The notes beneath the pieces are model-generated. The model did no database searches. It was not told the DNA's origin and saw only the letters and a program-made list of their open reading frames with translations. Made by a program: the position numbers and the translations under genes. DNA of 9,286 nt from PVC group bacterium (GTDB lineage Bacteria; Verrucomicrobiota; Kiritimatiellia; CAIKKV01; PXCX01): the NCBI GenBank assembly GCA_003565195.1, contig PXCX01000162.1, forward strand, positions 1 to 9,286, read 5' to 3'. How positions within the stretch are numbered: position 1 is the first letter of the stretch; the number at the start of each line of letters is the position of its first letter. Below, piece by piece: positions 1 through 6,219 of this stretch.

Positions 1-1651
1 AGATATGTTGCAGGTAGTCTTCATCGCGTGTCGACATGCCGGAGATGCCCTTGCCTCCTCGACGCTGCGCCCGGTAGGTCGAGATCGGAACGCGTTTGAT
101 GTAGCCGCGATGACTGATGGTGATGACGCATTCAGTGTCGGCAAGCAAATCCTCCATGTTGAGTTCGTTTTCTGCCGGAACGATTTCCGTCAGGCGTTCG
201 TCGTCATATAGATCGCGCACCTGTCGCAAATCGGTTTTGATGACGTTCAGGATTTTGTCGCGACTGGCCAGCAGATCCCGCAGATAAGAAATATGTTTGA
301 TGAGATTGAGGTATTCCTCTTCAAGTTTTTCGCGTTCGAGTCCCGTCAATTGATATAGCCGCATGTCCAGAATGGCATTGGCTTGAATGACCGACAGTTC
401 GAATCGCGAAACCAATTCGGTGCGTGCGATGTCGCGATTGTTGGCGCTGCGGATGATTTTAACTACATCATCAAGATTATCGATAGCGATTTTGAGACCC
501 TCGAGAATATGAGCGCGCGCTTCGGCTTTCCGTACTTCGAACCGGGTGCGGCGCGTAATGACATCCACCCGATGATCGATGAAACAACCCAGCAGTTCCT
601 TGAGGTTCATCACGCGTGGACGGCCGTGGTCCAGCGCAAGCAAAATGGCGCCGAAGGTGGTTTGCAACTGGGTATGTTTAAACAGGTTATTGAGGATCAC
701 GCGGGCCATGGCGTCGCGTTTAATCTCAATCACAATCCGGATACCCTCCTTGGACGATTCATCGCGGATGTCGCTGATACCCTCCACGGTTTTTTCTCGA
801 ACCAAGCGCGCGATGTTGGTCACCAGCGTAGTCTTGTTGACGGCATAAGGGATTTCTGTGATGATAATGGTTTCGCGACCCTGCTTGTTTTCCTCGATCA
901 ATGCACGTCCGCGAAGCTTGATAAGGCCGCGTCCGGTAGCGTACATTTCGCGGATCGGGTTCATGCCGCAGATGATGCCGCCGGTGGGGAAATCCGGACC
1001 TTTGACGTGTTGCAGAAGATCATCTAGCCCGGCCTCGGGATGATCGATCAGATGGGTCACGGCATCGACGATTTCACTCATTCGGTGGGGGGGTATGTTG
1101 GTCGCCATTCCGACGGCGATTCCGGTGGAACCGTTGAGTAACAGATTGGGCAGTCGCGCCGGCAGGACGGCGGGTTCTTCGATTTCGCCATTATAGTTTT
1201 TCACCATGTCGACCGTTTGTTTGTCGGTATCGACCAACAATTCTTCGGCAATCCGGCGTAAGCGTACCTCGGTATAACGGTAGGCGGCGGCGTTGTCGCC
1301 ATCGATACTGCCGAAGTTGCCCTGACCGTCGACCAGCGGATAACGCATAGCGAACGGCTGGGCCATGCGTACCATGGTGTCATACACCGCCGAATCGCCG
1401 TGGGGATGATATTTGCCGAGGACTTCACCCACAACGTACGCAGATTTTTTATAAGGCCGGTTATGCAACAGGCCGAGGTCACTCATCGCGAACAGGATGC
1501 GGCGGGCACCCGGTTTCATGCCGTCGCGGGCGTCCGGCAAGGCGCGCCCGACAATCACACTCATCGAGTAATCGATGTATGAACGTTGCATTTCTTCAAC
1601 AATTTGGGTTGAAGCAATCGGTGCCGGCTGCTCTTCGATGGATTCGGTCAT
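1..1651 (-). CDS. gyrA: DNA gyrase subunit A, N-terminal 550 residues (cut by window edge)
   Basis: GyrA is the DNA breakage-reunion subunit of gyrase. It works with GyrB as an A2B2 complex to introduce negative supercoils using ATP. The ATG is at 1651 and 550 codons are visible before the left edge; the family is usually about 800-900 residues. The DNA-binding winged-helix region contains YHPHGDSAVYD at residues 81-91. The catalytic tyrosine is Y126 in RYTE, equivalent to E. coli Y122. The quinolone-determining positions are S87 and D91, both the usual susceptible-type residues. The GyrA box QRRGGKG is at 529-535, so the visible part covers the whole cleavage core and just enters the C-terminal DNA-wrapping domain. 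AGGA lies 10 nt before the start, with a further AAGGAG 15 nt before it. The gene sits 63 nt after gyrB, consistent with one gyrBA transcript. The call is essentially certain; only the C-terminus is unseen. Confidence 0.98.
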   Translation of the reverse strand, partial: MTESIEEQPAPIASTQIVEEMQRSYIDYSMSVIVGRALPDARDGMKPGARRILFAMSDLGLLHNRPYKKSAYVVGEVLGKYHPHGDSAVYDTMVRMAQPFAMRYPLVDGQGNFGSIDGDNAAAYRYTEVRLRRIAEELLVDTDKQTVDMVKNYNGEIEEPAVLPARLPNLLLNGSTGIAVGMATNIPPHRMSEIVDAVTHLIDHPEAGLDDLLQHVKGPDFPTGGIICGMNPIREMYATGRGLIKLRGRALIEENKQGRETIIITEIPYAVNKTTLVTNIARLVREKTVEGISDIRDESSKEGIRIVIEIKRDAMARVILNNLFKHTQLQTTFGAILLALDHGRPRVMNLKELLGCFIDHRVDVITRRTRFEVRKAEARAHILEGLKIAIDNLDDVVKIIRSANNRDIARTELVSRFELSVIQANAILDMRLYQLTGLEREKLEEEYLNLIKHISYLRDLLASRDKILNVIKTDLRQVRDLYDDERLTEIVPAENELNMEDLLADTECVITISHRGYIKRVPISTYRAQRRGGKGISGMSTRDEDYLQHI

Positions 1652-1660
1652 GGCTTTTTA

Positions 1661-1672
1661 TTCCTGCTCCTT
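1661..1672 (-). promoter_or_regulatory. Ribosome binding region of gyrA
   Basis: On the minus strand, AAGGAG (1667-1672) is followed by AGGAA (1661-1665) before the ATG at 1651. The stronger motif is 15 nt from the start, which is unusually far. The closer, weaker AGGAA is 9 nt away and is the more likely effective site. No better in-frame start was found nearer AAGGAG. Confidence 0.5.
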
Positions 1673-1676
1673 AACA

Positions 1677-1701
1677 CCAAGCCGCCTGCGACGGCGCTTG
1701 G
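1677..1701 (-). other. Hairpin in the gyrB-gyrA spacer
   Basis: Minus-strand RNA here can fold as CCAAGC plus GCC pairing with GGC, one bulged G, then GCTTGG. This gives a 9-bp stem with a 6-nt loop. No U-run follows on the gyrA side (the next bases are TGTTAAGG), so it is not a standard intrinsic terminator. It lies between the gyrB stop and the gyrA ribosome binding region. It could act in mRNA processing, stability or translation tuning; the function is inferred only from position. Confidence 0.5.
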
Positions 1702-1714
1702 AATGATCGATAGG

Positions 1715-4144
1715 TCAAATGTCCAGGTTGCGCACCAGCAGGGCGTTCTGCTCGATAAACGCCCTGCGCGGCGGTACCTCGTCGCCCATCAAAATTGTGA
1801 AAATCTGGTCGGCCTTGATGGCGTCCTCAATAACCACCTTGAGAAGTTTGCGTTTTGCCGGGTGCATGGTGGTTTCGTAAAGCTGTTCGGGATTCATTTC
1901 GCCCAACCCTTTGTAACGTTGTATCGTCAAGCCCTTGCGACTGACATCGCGGAAGACGTTCGGCATGGCGCGAAGCCCAACCAATGGATGTACGGTCGTA
2001 TCTTTTTCGATAAGTTGATAGACCGGTTCATCGTCGATCGCAAGCGGATTGCCTTGAATCCCCAGGCCTTCAAGGTCGGCGATGATCTGGGAGAGCGGTG
2101 TGGCCGCGTGAATTTCAACCCAGCTCAGGGAGTTTCCGTTGGCTTGTGCGGTATGTTCATCAGCCAGAATCTCAAGCGGCTCGTCCAGGGTGGATTCAAT
2201 GGATTGCCTCAAGGCGGTGAGATCGTCGTCATCGAACGCATAATGCGTTTCCGTTTGTTCGCCGATTGCCGCGCTAACGCGATACATCGGGAAACGTCCG
2301 GTGGCGGGATGACGTTGCGCGAAATAATCAGAAAATGAAATTCCCTTGTGGTTCAGGCCGTTAACGATCGTGTCCATTTCGATTAACCGCTTGAGAACAA
2401 TGCCGAGATCATCGCCGTGCCATTGTTGTCCGGTCAATTTGTTTTGCAGGATAATATCGTCGGCGCGCAGATCCAGTAGTCGTTGATTCAGGGTTTCATC
2501 CGAATCGATATATTCCTCGGTTCGCTTGCGTACGATCCGATACAGCGGTGGTTGGGCCAGGTAGATATATCCGTGCTCGATCAGTTTTGGCATCTGGCGG
2601 TGGAAAAACGTCAGTAACAGGGTGCGGATATGGGCCCCGTCAATATCCGCATCGGTCATGATGATAATCTTGTGATAACGAACTTTGGTCACATCAAACT
2701 CGTCGGAACCGATACCTGCTCCGATGGCGGTGATCAAGGTCTGGATTTCAGCATTGTTGAGGATTTTGTCGAGTCGTGCTTTTTCAACGTTCAACACCTT
2801 GCCCCGCAGGGGTAAGATGGCTTGGAATTCGCGGTTGCGTCCTTGTTTTGCGGAGCCGCCGGCACTGTCGCCTTCCACCAGGTACAACTCGCTGAGGGCC
2901 GGATCACGTTCCGAGCAGTCGGCCAGTTTTCCCGGCAGCGAAGCGCTGTCGAGAGCGCCCTTGCGGCGCGTCAGGTCACGCGCTTTACGCGCTGCTTCAC
3001 GCGCCCGTGCCGCCGTGACCGCTTTTTCAATGACACGTTTGGCAACATTCGGGTTTTCCTCAAAGTAAACGCTCAGCTCATCGTTAACAATAGATTCGAC
3101 GATCCCCTGTACTTCGCTGTTGCCCAGCCGTGTTTTGGTTTGCCCTTCGAACTGGGGGTGCGGCAGTTTAACGCTGAGTACCGCCGTTAACCCCTCGCGC
3201 ACATCGTCGCCACTCATCGAGTCCTTGTCGTCTTTGAACAATCGATTGGCGCGTGCGTAGGAATTGATCGTGCGGGTCAGGGCGGAGCGGAATCCGCTTA
3301 AATGAGAGCCTCCTTCGATGGTATTGATGTTGTTGGCGTAACAAACGATCGACTCGTTGTATGCATCTGTGTATTGCATCGCAATTTCCACATCGATAGT
3401 ATCCCGTTGGATGGCGATATGGATCGGTTTAGGATGCAAGGACGTCTTGCTCTGGTTGAGATATGCGACAAATTCGCAAATACCGCCCTCGAAAAAAAAC
3501 GCTTCCTCGCGATTCGCTTTTTCGTCCGACAACTTTATTTCGATCCCTCGATTGAGAAACGCCAGCTCTCTTAGCCGATTGGCAAGGATGTTCCATTCGA
3601 AAACGGTCGAGGAAAAAATGGCGGAATCCGGCAGGAAAGAAATTTTCGTTCCGGTGGTGCGCGTTTTGCCGATGGTTTGAAGGGTGCCGATGGGATGACC
3701 GCGTTCAAAGCGTTGATGGTATACGGCGCCGTCGCGGCGGACTTCAGCTTCCATCCATGCACTCAGCGCATTGACGCAGGAAACACCGACACCGTGCAGT
3801 CCGCCGGACACCTTGTAGGAATCGTTATCGAATTTGCCGCCGGCATGCAGCGTGGTCAACACCACTTCCAAAGCGGGTTTTTTCTCGGTCGCATGCATGT
3901 CGACAGGGATACCGCGACCGTCATCGCTGATCGAAACCGATCCGTCGGCGTTCAGGGCCACATGAATGTGGGCGCAATGTCCCGCCAGCGCTTCATCAAT
4001 GCTGTTATCAACCGCTTCGAAAACGCAATGGTGCAATCCGCGAGTTGAGGTGTCGCCGATATACATCGCCGGCCGTTTGCGTACAGCCTCGATCCCGCCA
4101 AGAACACTGATGTTCGTGGCGTCGTAACGATCCGCTCCTGACAT
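1715..4144 (-). CDS. gyrB: DNA gyrase subunit B
   Basis: GyrB is the ATPase subunit of gyrase. The 809 residues match the long Gram-negative form (E. coli 804). The GHKL ATPase domain comes first: EAVDNSIDEA gives E43, N47 and D50 for ATP and Mg, DGRGIP is at 75-80, and GGLHGVGVS at 114-122. The transducer domain carries GQTKTRLG with the ATP-sensing lysine K337. The TOPRIM domain has LVEGDSAGGSA (E424), PLRGK at 445-449, and the metal-binding triad D498, D500, D502 in TDADIDGAH. A long insertion (about 543-735) separates this from the TOPRIM tail, KGLTIQRYKGLGEMNPEQLY at 737-756. The ATG at 4144 is preceded by AGAGGAA with 9-nt spacing. gyrB has its own promoter upstream and gyrA follows it. 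gyrB promoters are often activated by DNA relaxation in other bacteria; that is not shown here. Family identity is essentially certain. Confidence 0.99.
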   Translation of the reverse strand: MSGADRYDATNISVLGGIEAVRKRPAMYIGDTSTRGLHHCVFEAVDNSIDEALAGHCAHIHVALNADGSVSISDDGRGIPVDMHATEKKPALEVVLTTLHAGGKFDNDSYKVSGGLHGVGVSCVNALSAWMEAEVRRDGAVYHQRFERGHPIGTLQTIGKTRTTGTKISFLPDSAIFSSTVFEWNILANRLRELAFLNRGIEIKLSDEKANREEAFFFEGGICEFVAYLNQSKTSLHPKPIHIAIQRDTIDVEIAMQYTDAYNESIVCYANNINTIEGGSHLSGFRSALTRTINSYARANRLFKDDKDSMSGDDVREGLTAVLSVKLPHPQFEGQTKTRLGNSEVQGIVESIVNDELSVYFEENPNVAKRVIEKAVTAARAREAARKARDLTRRKGALDSASLPGKLADCSERDPALSELYLVEGDSAGGSAKQGRNREFQAILPLRGKVLNVEKARLDKILNNAEIQTLITAIGAGIGSDEFDVTKVRYHKIIIMTDADIDGAHIRTLLLTFFHRQMPKLIEHGYIYLAQPPLYRIVRKRTEEYIDSDETLNQRLLDLRADDIILQNKLTGQQWHGDDLGIVLKRLIEMDTIVNGLNHKGISFSDYFAQRHPATGRFPMYRVSAAIGEQTETHYAFDDDDLTALRQSIESTLDEPLEILADEHTAQANGNSLSWVEIHAATPLSQIIADLEGLGIQGNPLAIDDEPVYQLIEKDTTVHPLVGLRAMPNVFRDVSRKGLTIQRYKGLGEMNPEQLYETTMHPAKRKLLKVVIEDAIKADQIFTILMGDEVPPRRAFIEQNALLVRNLDI

Positions 4145-4153
4145 AGTATAAAG

Positions 4154-4160
4154 TTCCTCT
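4154..4160 (-). promoter_or_regulatory. gyrB ribosome binding site
   Basis: AGAGGAA on the minus strand ends 9 nt before the ATG at 4144. It supports that start over in-frame alternatives. Confidence 0.65.
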
Positions 4161-4195
4161 CATCAAGGTTATATGGCAAACCCACCCAAACAATA

Positions 4196-4225
4196 ATTAT
4201 AACAATATCGGCTCACAAAAAGCAA
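4196..4225 (-). promoter_or_regulatory. gyrB promoter, sigma-70 type with extended -10
   Basis: On the minus strand a perfect TATAAT (4196-4201) is preceded by TGT (4202-4204), giving the extended -10 motif TGnTATAAT. A weak -35, TTGCTT (4220-4225), lies 18 bp upstream. Transcription would begin near 4189, leaving a leader of about 45 nt before gyrB. An A7 tract on the minus strand (4229-4235) lies just above the -35 and resembles an UP element. This is the strongest promoter-like sequence in the window. It reads toward gyrB and, through the short spacer, gyrA. Confidence 0.75.
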
Positions 4226-4233
4226 GTCTTTTT
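4217..4233. repeat. Short AT-rich inverted repeat over the gyrB -35
   Basis: AAAAAGCAAGTCTTTTT is a perfect 6-bp inverted repeat around a 5-nt centre, and it covers the -35 hexamer. It could be an operator or a chance product of the A-tract. As an RNA stem it would be weak (mostly A-U pairs), so I do not call it a terminator. Confidence 0.3.
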
Positions 4234-4237
4234 TTCG

Positions 4238-4263
4238 CCAAACATCACGACCAAACATCGCGA
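4238..4263. repeat. Tandem 13-bp direct repeat upstream of the gyrB promoter
   Basis: Two head-to-tail copies on the plus strand, CCAAACATCACGA (4238-4250) and CCAAACATCGCGA (4251-4263), match at 12 of 13 positions with no gap. They lie about 49-74 bp upstream of the predicted gyrB start of transcription, where activator or supercoil-responsive sites often sit. No known regulator is recognised. Confidence 0.6.
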
Positions 4264-4351
4264 CTAACGTATCCGCACGGGGGTGCTGGACAAGGTTTAT
4301 GTCGGTATAAATCCGGAGCGTTCGGGTCCTGCTGAATGCGTGCGCTTGATT

Positions 4352-4361
4352 GTGCATGCAC
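4352..4361. repeat. 10-bp perfect palindrome after ftsB
   Basis: GTGCATGCAC is fully self-complementary and starts 7 nt after the ftsB stop. No T-run follows, so it is not a terminator. It may be a protein-binding half-site pair or chance. The rest of the 4145-4367 gap holds the gyrB promoter and repeats; I found no convincing terminator or RNA gene in it. Confidence 0.25.
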
Positions 4362-4367
4362 CCTTTT

Positions 4368-4676
4368 TCAGTCGATATCATCCGAGAAATATTTGAAGAC
4401 AATCTCTTCCGGCTTAACCATGCCCAGTTCCCGGGCGGTCCGTTCAACAAACGCAGGATCGGATATGAAACTTCGTTGGTTGGACTCCAATTTCCGGATG
4501 GCCGTTGCCAGTTCACGGTTGCTTTGCTGCATGGCGCGGACCCTCTGGTTCAGCTCTTTGTATTGGGCGTACTTGGGGGTAAACAGGGCGGTAAACGCCA
4601 GGATAATGCCACCCAGAACAACCAGCCAGACAACTCGCGTTATCAGCCGCCAAATGGCATCGAGCCGTTCTTTCAC
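4368..4676 (-). CDS. ftsB: FtsB/DivIC-family septum formation initiator protein
   Basis: This is a 102-residue bitopic membrane protein of the FtsB/DivIC family, small divisome components that partner with FtsL and FtsQ/DivIB at the division site. A short basic N-terminus (MKERLDAIWR) precedes one membrane segment at about 12-33. A heptad-like coiled coil follows at about 36-67 (KELNQRVRAMQQSNRELA). The C-terminal family block ISDPAFVERTARELGMVKP is at 71-89. The start is GTG at 4676, chosen because GGGGAG lies 6 nt upstream and the membrane segment would be damaged by later starts. The stop is TGA at 4368. It follows eno by 24 nt, and an eno-ftsB pairing is also known in gammaproteobacteria such as Pseudomonas. 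The symbol is a family-level assignment; DivIC would be the Gram-positive name. Sequence conservation in this family is low, so topology and the C-terminal block carry the call. Confidence 0.85.
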   Translation of the reverse strand: MKERLDAIWRLITRVVWLVVLGGIILAFTALFTPKYAQYKELNQRVRAMQQSNRELATAIRKLESNQRSFISDPAFVERTARELGMVKPEEIVFKYFSDDID

Positions 4677-4682
4677 GGCAGT

Positions 4683-4688
4683 CTCCCC
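4683..4688 (-). promoter_or_regulatory. ftsB ribosome binding site (decides a GTG start)
   Basis: GGGGAG on the minus strand ends 6 nt before GTG at 4676, inside the 24-nt eno-ftsB gap. The strong motif and spacing are the main reason to accept the non-ATG start. Confidence 0.7.
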
Positions 4689-4700
4689 TGAAGATGGCGT

Positions 4701-5975
4701 TTATATGACGCCGCCATAGATTGCGTTGGCGCCAAGCTGTTCTTCAATGCGCAGTAATTGATTGTACTTGCAAACCCGGTCGGTCCGGCACAAGCTGCCG
4801 GTTTTGATTTGACCGGCGTTCATGGCCACTACCAAATCGGCAATCGTATGGTCTTCGGTCTCGCCGGAACGATGGCTGACTACCGACGTATATTGCGCCC
4901 GGTCCGCCATCATGATGGCATCCATGGTCTCGGTCAGCGTCCCGATCTGGTTGACTTTAATCAAAATCGAATTGGCGACGCCCATCTTGATGCCCTTGGC
5001 CAGGAATTTGGGATTGGTTACAAACAAATCATCGCCGACCAGTTGCACTTTATCCCCGAGTTTTTCGGTCAGCGTCTTCCAGCCTTTCCAGTCGTTTTCG
5101 GCCAGACCGTCTTCAATGCTGATGATGGGATATTTGGCGGCCAGATCGGCATAAAAATCTGCCATGTCATCGGCGTTACGCTTGGAGCCATCGCTCTTCT
5201 TAAAGATGTATTTACGGGCTTTGGCATCGTAGAATTCGCTGGATGCCGGATCCAACGCGATGAACACGTTCTTACCCGGCTTGTAACCGGCCAGTTTGAT
5301 AGCTTTGACGATCACTTCCAGAGCCTGCTCATTGCTTTTGAGTGCCGGCGCAAATCCGCCTTCATCGCCAACGGCCGTACTAAGTTTCATGCCTTTAAGA
5401 ACGTTTTTCAGGGCATGGAAAATTTCAGCGCCGGCACGTACTGCCTCGCTGAAACTGGCAACCCCTTTGGGCATGATCATGAATTCCTGAATGTCGATCG
5501 GAGCATCCGAATGTGAGCCGCCGTTAAGAATATTCATCATTGGTACCGGCAACGTCCGCGCGTTGGCGCCGCCAAGGTAGCGATATAACGGCAAACCGCA
5601 GTACTCGGCGGCGGCCTTGGCGGTTGCCAGCGAAATGCCCAGCATGGCGTTGGCACCCAACTTGGATTTGGTGGGGGTGCCGTCCAACGCAATCATCGTA
5701 TGATCCAGATTGACCTGGTCAAGTGCGTCCATACCGCAAATTTCGGGAAAAATGATGTTGTGCACATTGTCCACCGCCTTGCGAACACCTTTGCCGCCAT
5801 AACGTTGCTTGTTTCCGTCACGCAGTTCGACGGCTTCGTTCTCACCGGTAGAAGCGCCGGAAGGAACGGCAGCCCGTCCCATTAACCCGCAATCGAGTTC
5901 TACATCAACCTCGATGGTGGGGTTTCCGCGAGAATCCAATATTTCCCTGGCAGTAATATCACTGATTGTCGACAT
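4701..5975 (-). CDS. eno: Enolase (phosphopyruvate hydratase)
   Basis: Enolase interconverts 2-phosphoglycerate and phosphoenolpyruvate in glycolysis and gluconeogenesis, is Mg-dependent, and is often part of the RNA degradosome. With the ATG at 5975 the protein has 424 residues, the usual size. The N-terminal domain has AREILDSRGNPTIEVDV and the flexible loop PSGASTGENEAVELRDG. Catalytic residues are all present: E164, E205 in GDEGGF, K340 in ILIKVNQIG, H368 in SHRSGETED and K391. Mg ligands are D242, E288 and D315. One detail is LDPASSEFYD, with proline directly after ligand D242, where E. coli and Bacillus have Cys or Val. An in-frame TTG at 5981 would add two residues but is only 4 nt from the ribosome binding site. 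The ATG is 10 nt away and gives the family-typical MSTISDITARE. ftsB follows closely. Confidence 0.98.
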   Translation of the reverse strand: MSTISDITAREILDSRGNPTIEVDVELDCGLMGRAAVPSGASTGENEAVELRDGNKQRYGGKGVRKAVDNVHNIIFPEICGMDALDQVNLDHTMIALDGTPTKSKLGANAMLGISLATAKAAAEYCGLPLYRYLGGANARTLPVPMMNILNGGSHSDAPIDIQEFMIMPKGVASFSEAVRAGAEIFHALKNVLKGMKLSTAVGDEGGFAPALKSNEQALEVIVKAIKLAGYKPGKNVFIALDPASSEFYDAKARKYIFKKSDGSKRNADDMADFYADLAAKYPIISIEDGLAENDWKGWKTLTEKLGDKVQLVGDDLFVTNPKFLAKGIKMGVANSILIKVNQIGTLTETMDAIMMADRAQYTSVVSHRSGETEDHTIADLVVAMNAGQIKTGSLCRTDRVCKYNQLLRIEEQLGANAIYGGVI

Positions 5976-5985
5976 TTTCAATGCT

Positions 5986-5990
5986 CTCCT
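5986..5990 (-). promoter_or_regulatory. eno ribosome binding site (decides ATG over TTG)
   Basis: AGGAG on the minus strand is 10 nt from ATG 5975 and 4 nt from TTG 5981. The ATG spacing is workable and the TTG spacing is poor, so the shorter protein is preferred. Confidence 0.65.
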
Positions 5991-6038
5991 GTATGCTTTT
6001 GGTGGGATATGACTTTCCCGTCCGCAATTAAGGAATCA

Positions 6039-6067
6039 AGCATAGACTATTCGGATGCGGATTGCAA
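6039..6067 (-). promoter_or_regulatory. Candidate eno promoter
   Basis: On the minus strand TTGCAA (6062-6067) and TATGCT (6039-6044) are separated by 17 bp. Each matches 4 of 6 consensus bases. Transcription would begin near 6032 and leave a leader of about 57 nt before eno. It would drive eno and probably ftsB. It is moderate in quality and inferred only from hexamers and spacing. Confidence 0.4.
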
Positions 6068-6090
6068 GCATGAAACGCAGCATGAAACGC
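6068..6090. repeat. 11-bp direct repeat abutting the eno -35
   Basis: GCATGAAACGC occurs at 6068-6078 and again at 6080-6090, identical, with one base between (period 12). Read toward eno it is GCGTTTCATGC twice, ending exactly at the proposed -35. The position fits an activator or repressor site. The regulator is unknown, and the repeat could equally be a replication-slippage product. Confidence 0.55.
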
Positions 6091-6125
6091 GTCTTCCAGC
6101 GGCGCAGAATCGCCATTTGCCTCTT

Positions 6126-6139
6126 GCCACTCGCCACTC
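6126..6139. repeat. Tandem heptamer in the eno-prfB spacer
   Basis: GCCACTC occurs twice head to tail. It lies 18 bp upstream of the candidate prfB -35. It is short enough to be chance or a slippage product, and no function is assigned. Confidence 0.3.
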
Positions 6140-6156
6140 GGACAGGAAAGCGACGC

Positions 6157-6185
6157 TTGACCGTTTCGCTGTTTTGGCGTAAAAA
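6157..6185 (+). promoter_or_regulatory. Candidate prfB operon promoter
   Basis: TTGACC (6157-6162, 5 of 6 to consensus) and TAAAAA (6180-6185, 4 of 6) are separated by 17 bp. Transcription would start near 6192, about 28 nt before the prfB ATG. It would serve prfB, yicC, gmk and coaBC. The -35 and spacing are good; the -10 is only fair. Confidence 0.45.
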
Positions 6186-6206
6186 GAAGGTCGTTTTTTG
6201 ATTCAC

Positions 6207-6212
6207 AGGAGG
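6207..6212 (+). promoter_or_regulatory. prfB ribosome binding site
   Basis: A full AGGAGG ends 7 nt before ATG 6220. It fixes the true start upstream of the in-frame UGA, so the open frame seen only downstream of the UGA is not the whole gene. Confidence 0.85.
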
Positions 6213-6219
6213 ATTTAGC

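Noticed and set aside
383..1027. 214-residue open frame on the plus strand opposite gyrA
   Set aside because: Shadow of the gyrA coding strand; no family motif.
1..1651. Quinolone-resistance substitutions in gyrA
   Set aside because: S87 and D91 (E. coli S83 and D87) are the common susceptible-type residues, so no resistance change is visible.
4274..4289. GCAC-GGGG-GTGC mini-hairpin as a terminator for ftsB
   Set aside because: The stem is only 4 bp and no T-run follows on either strand.
4169..4357. Possible 62-residue minus-strand ORF just after ftsB (ATG 4357, TAA 4169-4171)
   Set aside because: It runs straight through the gyrB -35, -10 and leader, with only a weak AAGG upstream. The composition looks like translated promoter DNA. 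Conservation across relatives would be needed to revive it.
4758..5516. 252-residue open frame on the plus strand opposite eno
   Set aside because: Antisense to enolase, whose catalytic residues are all present; no domain and no ribosome binding site of note.
5976..6219. Possible replication origin near the gyrase genes
   Set aside because: gyrB and gyrA can lie near oriC, but no dnaA, dnaN or recF is present and I found no TTATCCACA-type DnaA boxes or AT-rich unwinding block in either intergenic region.
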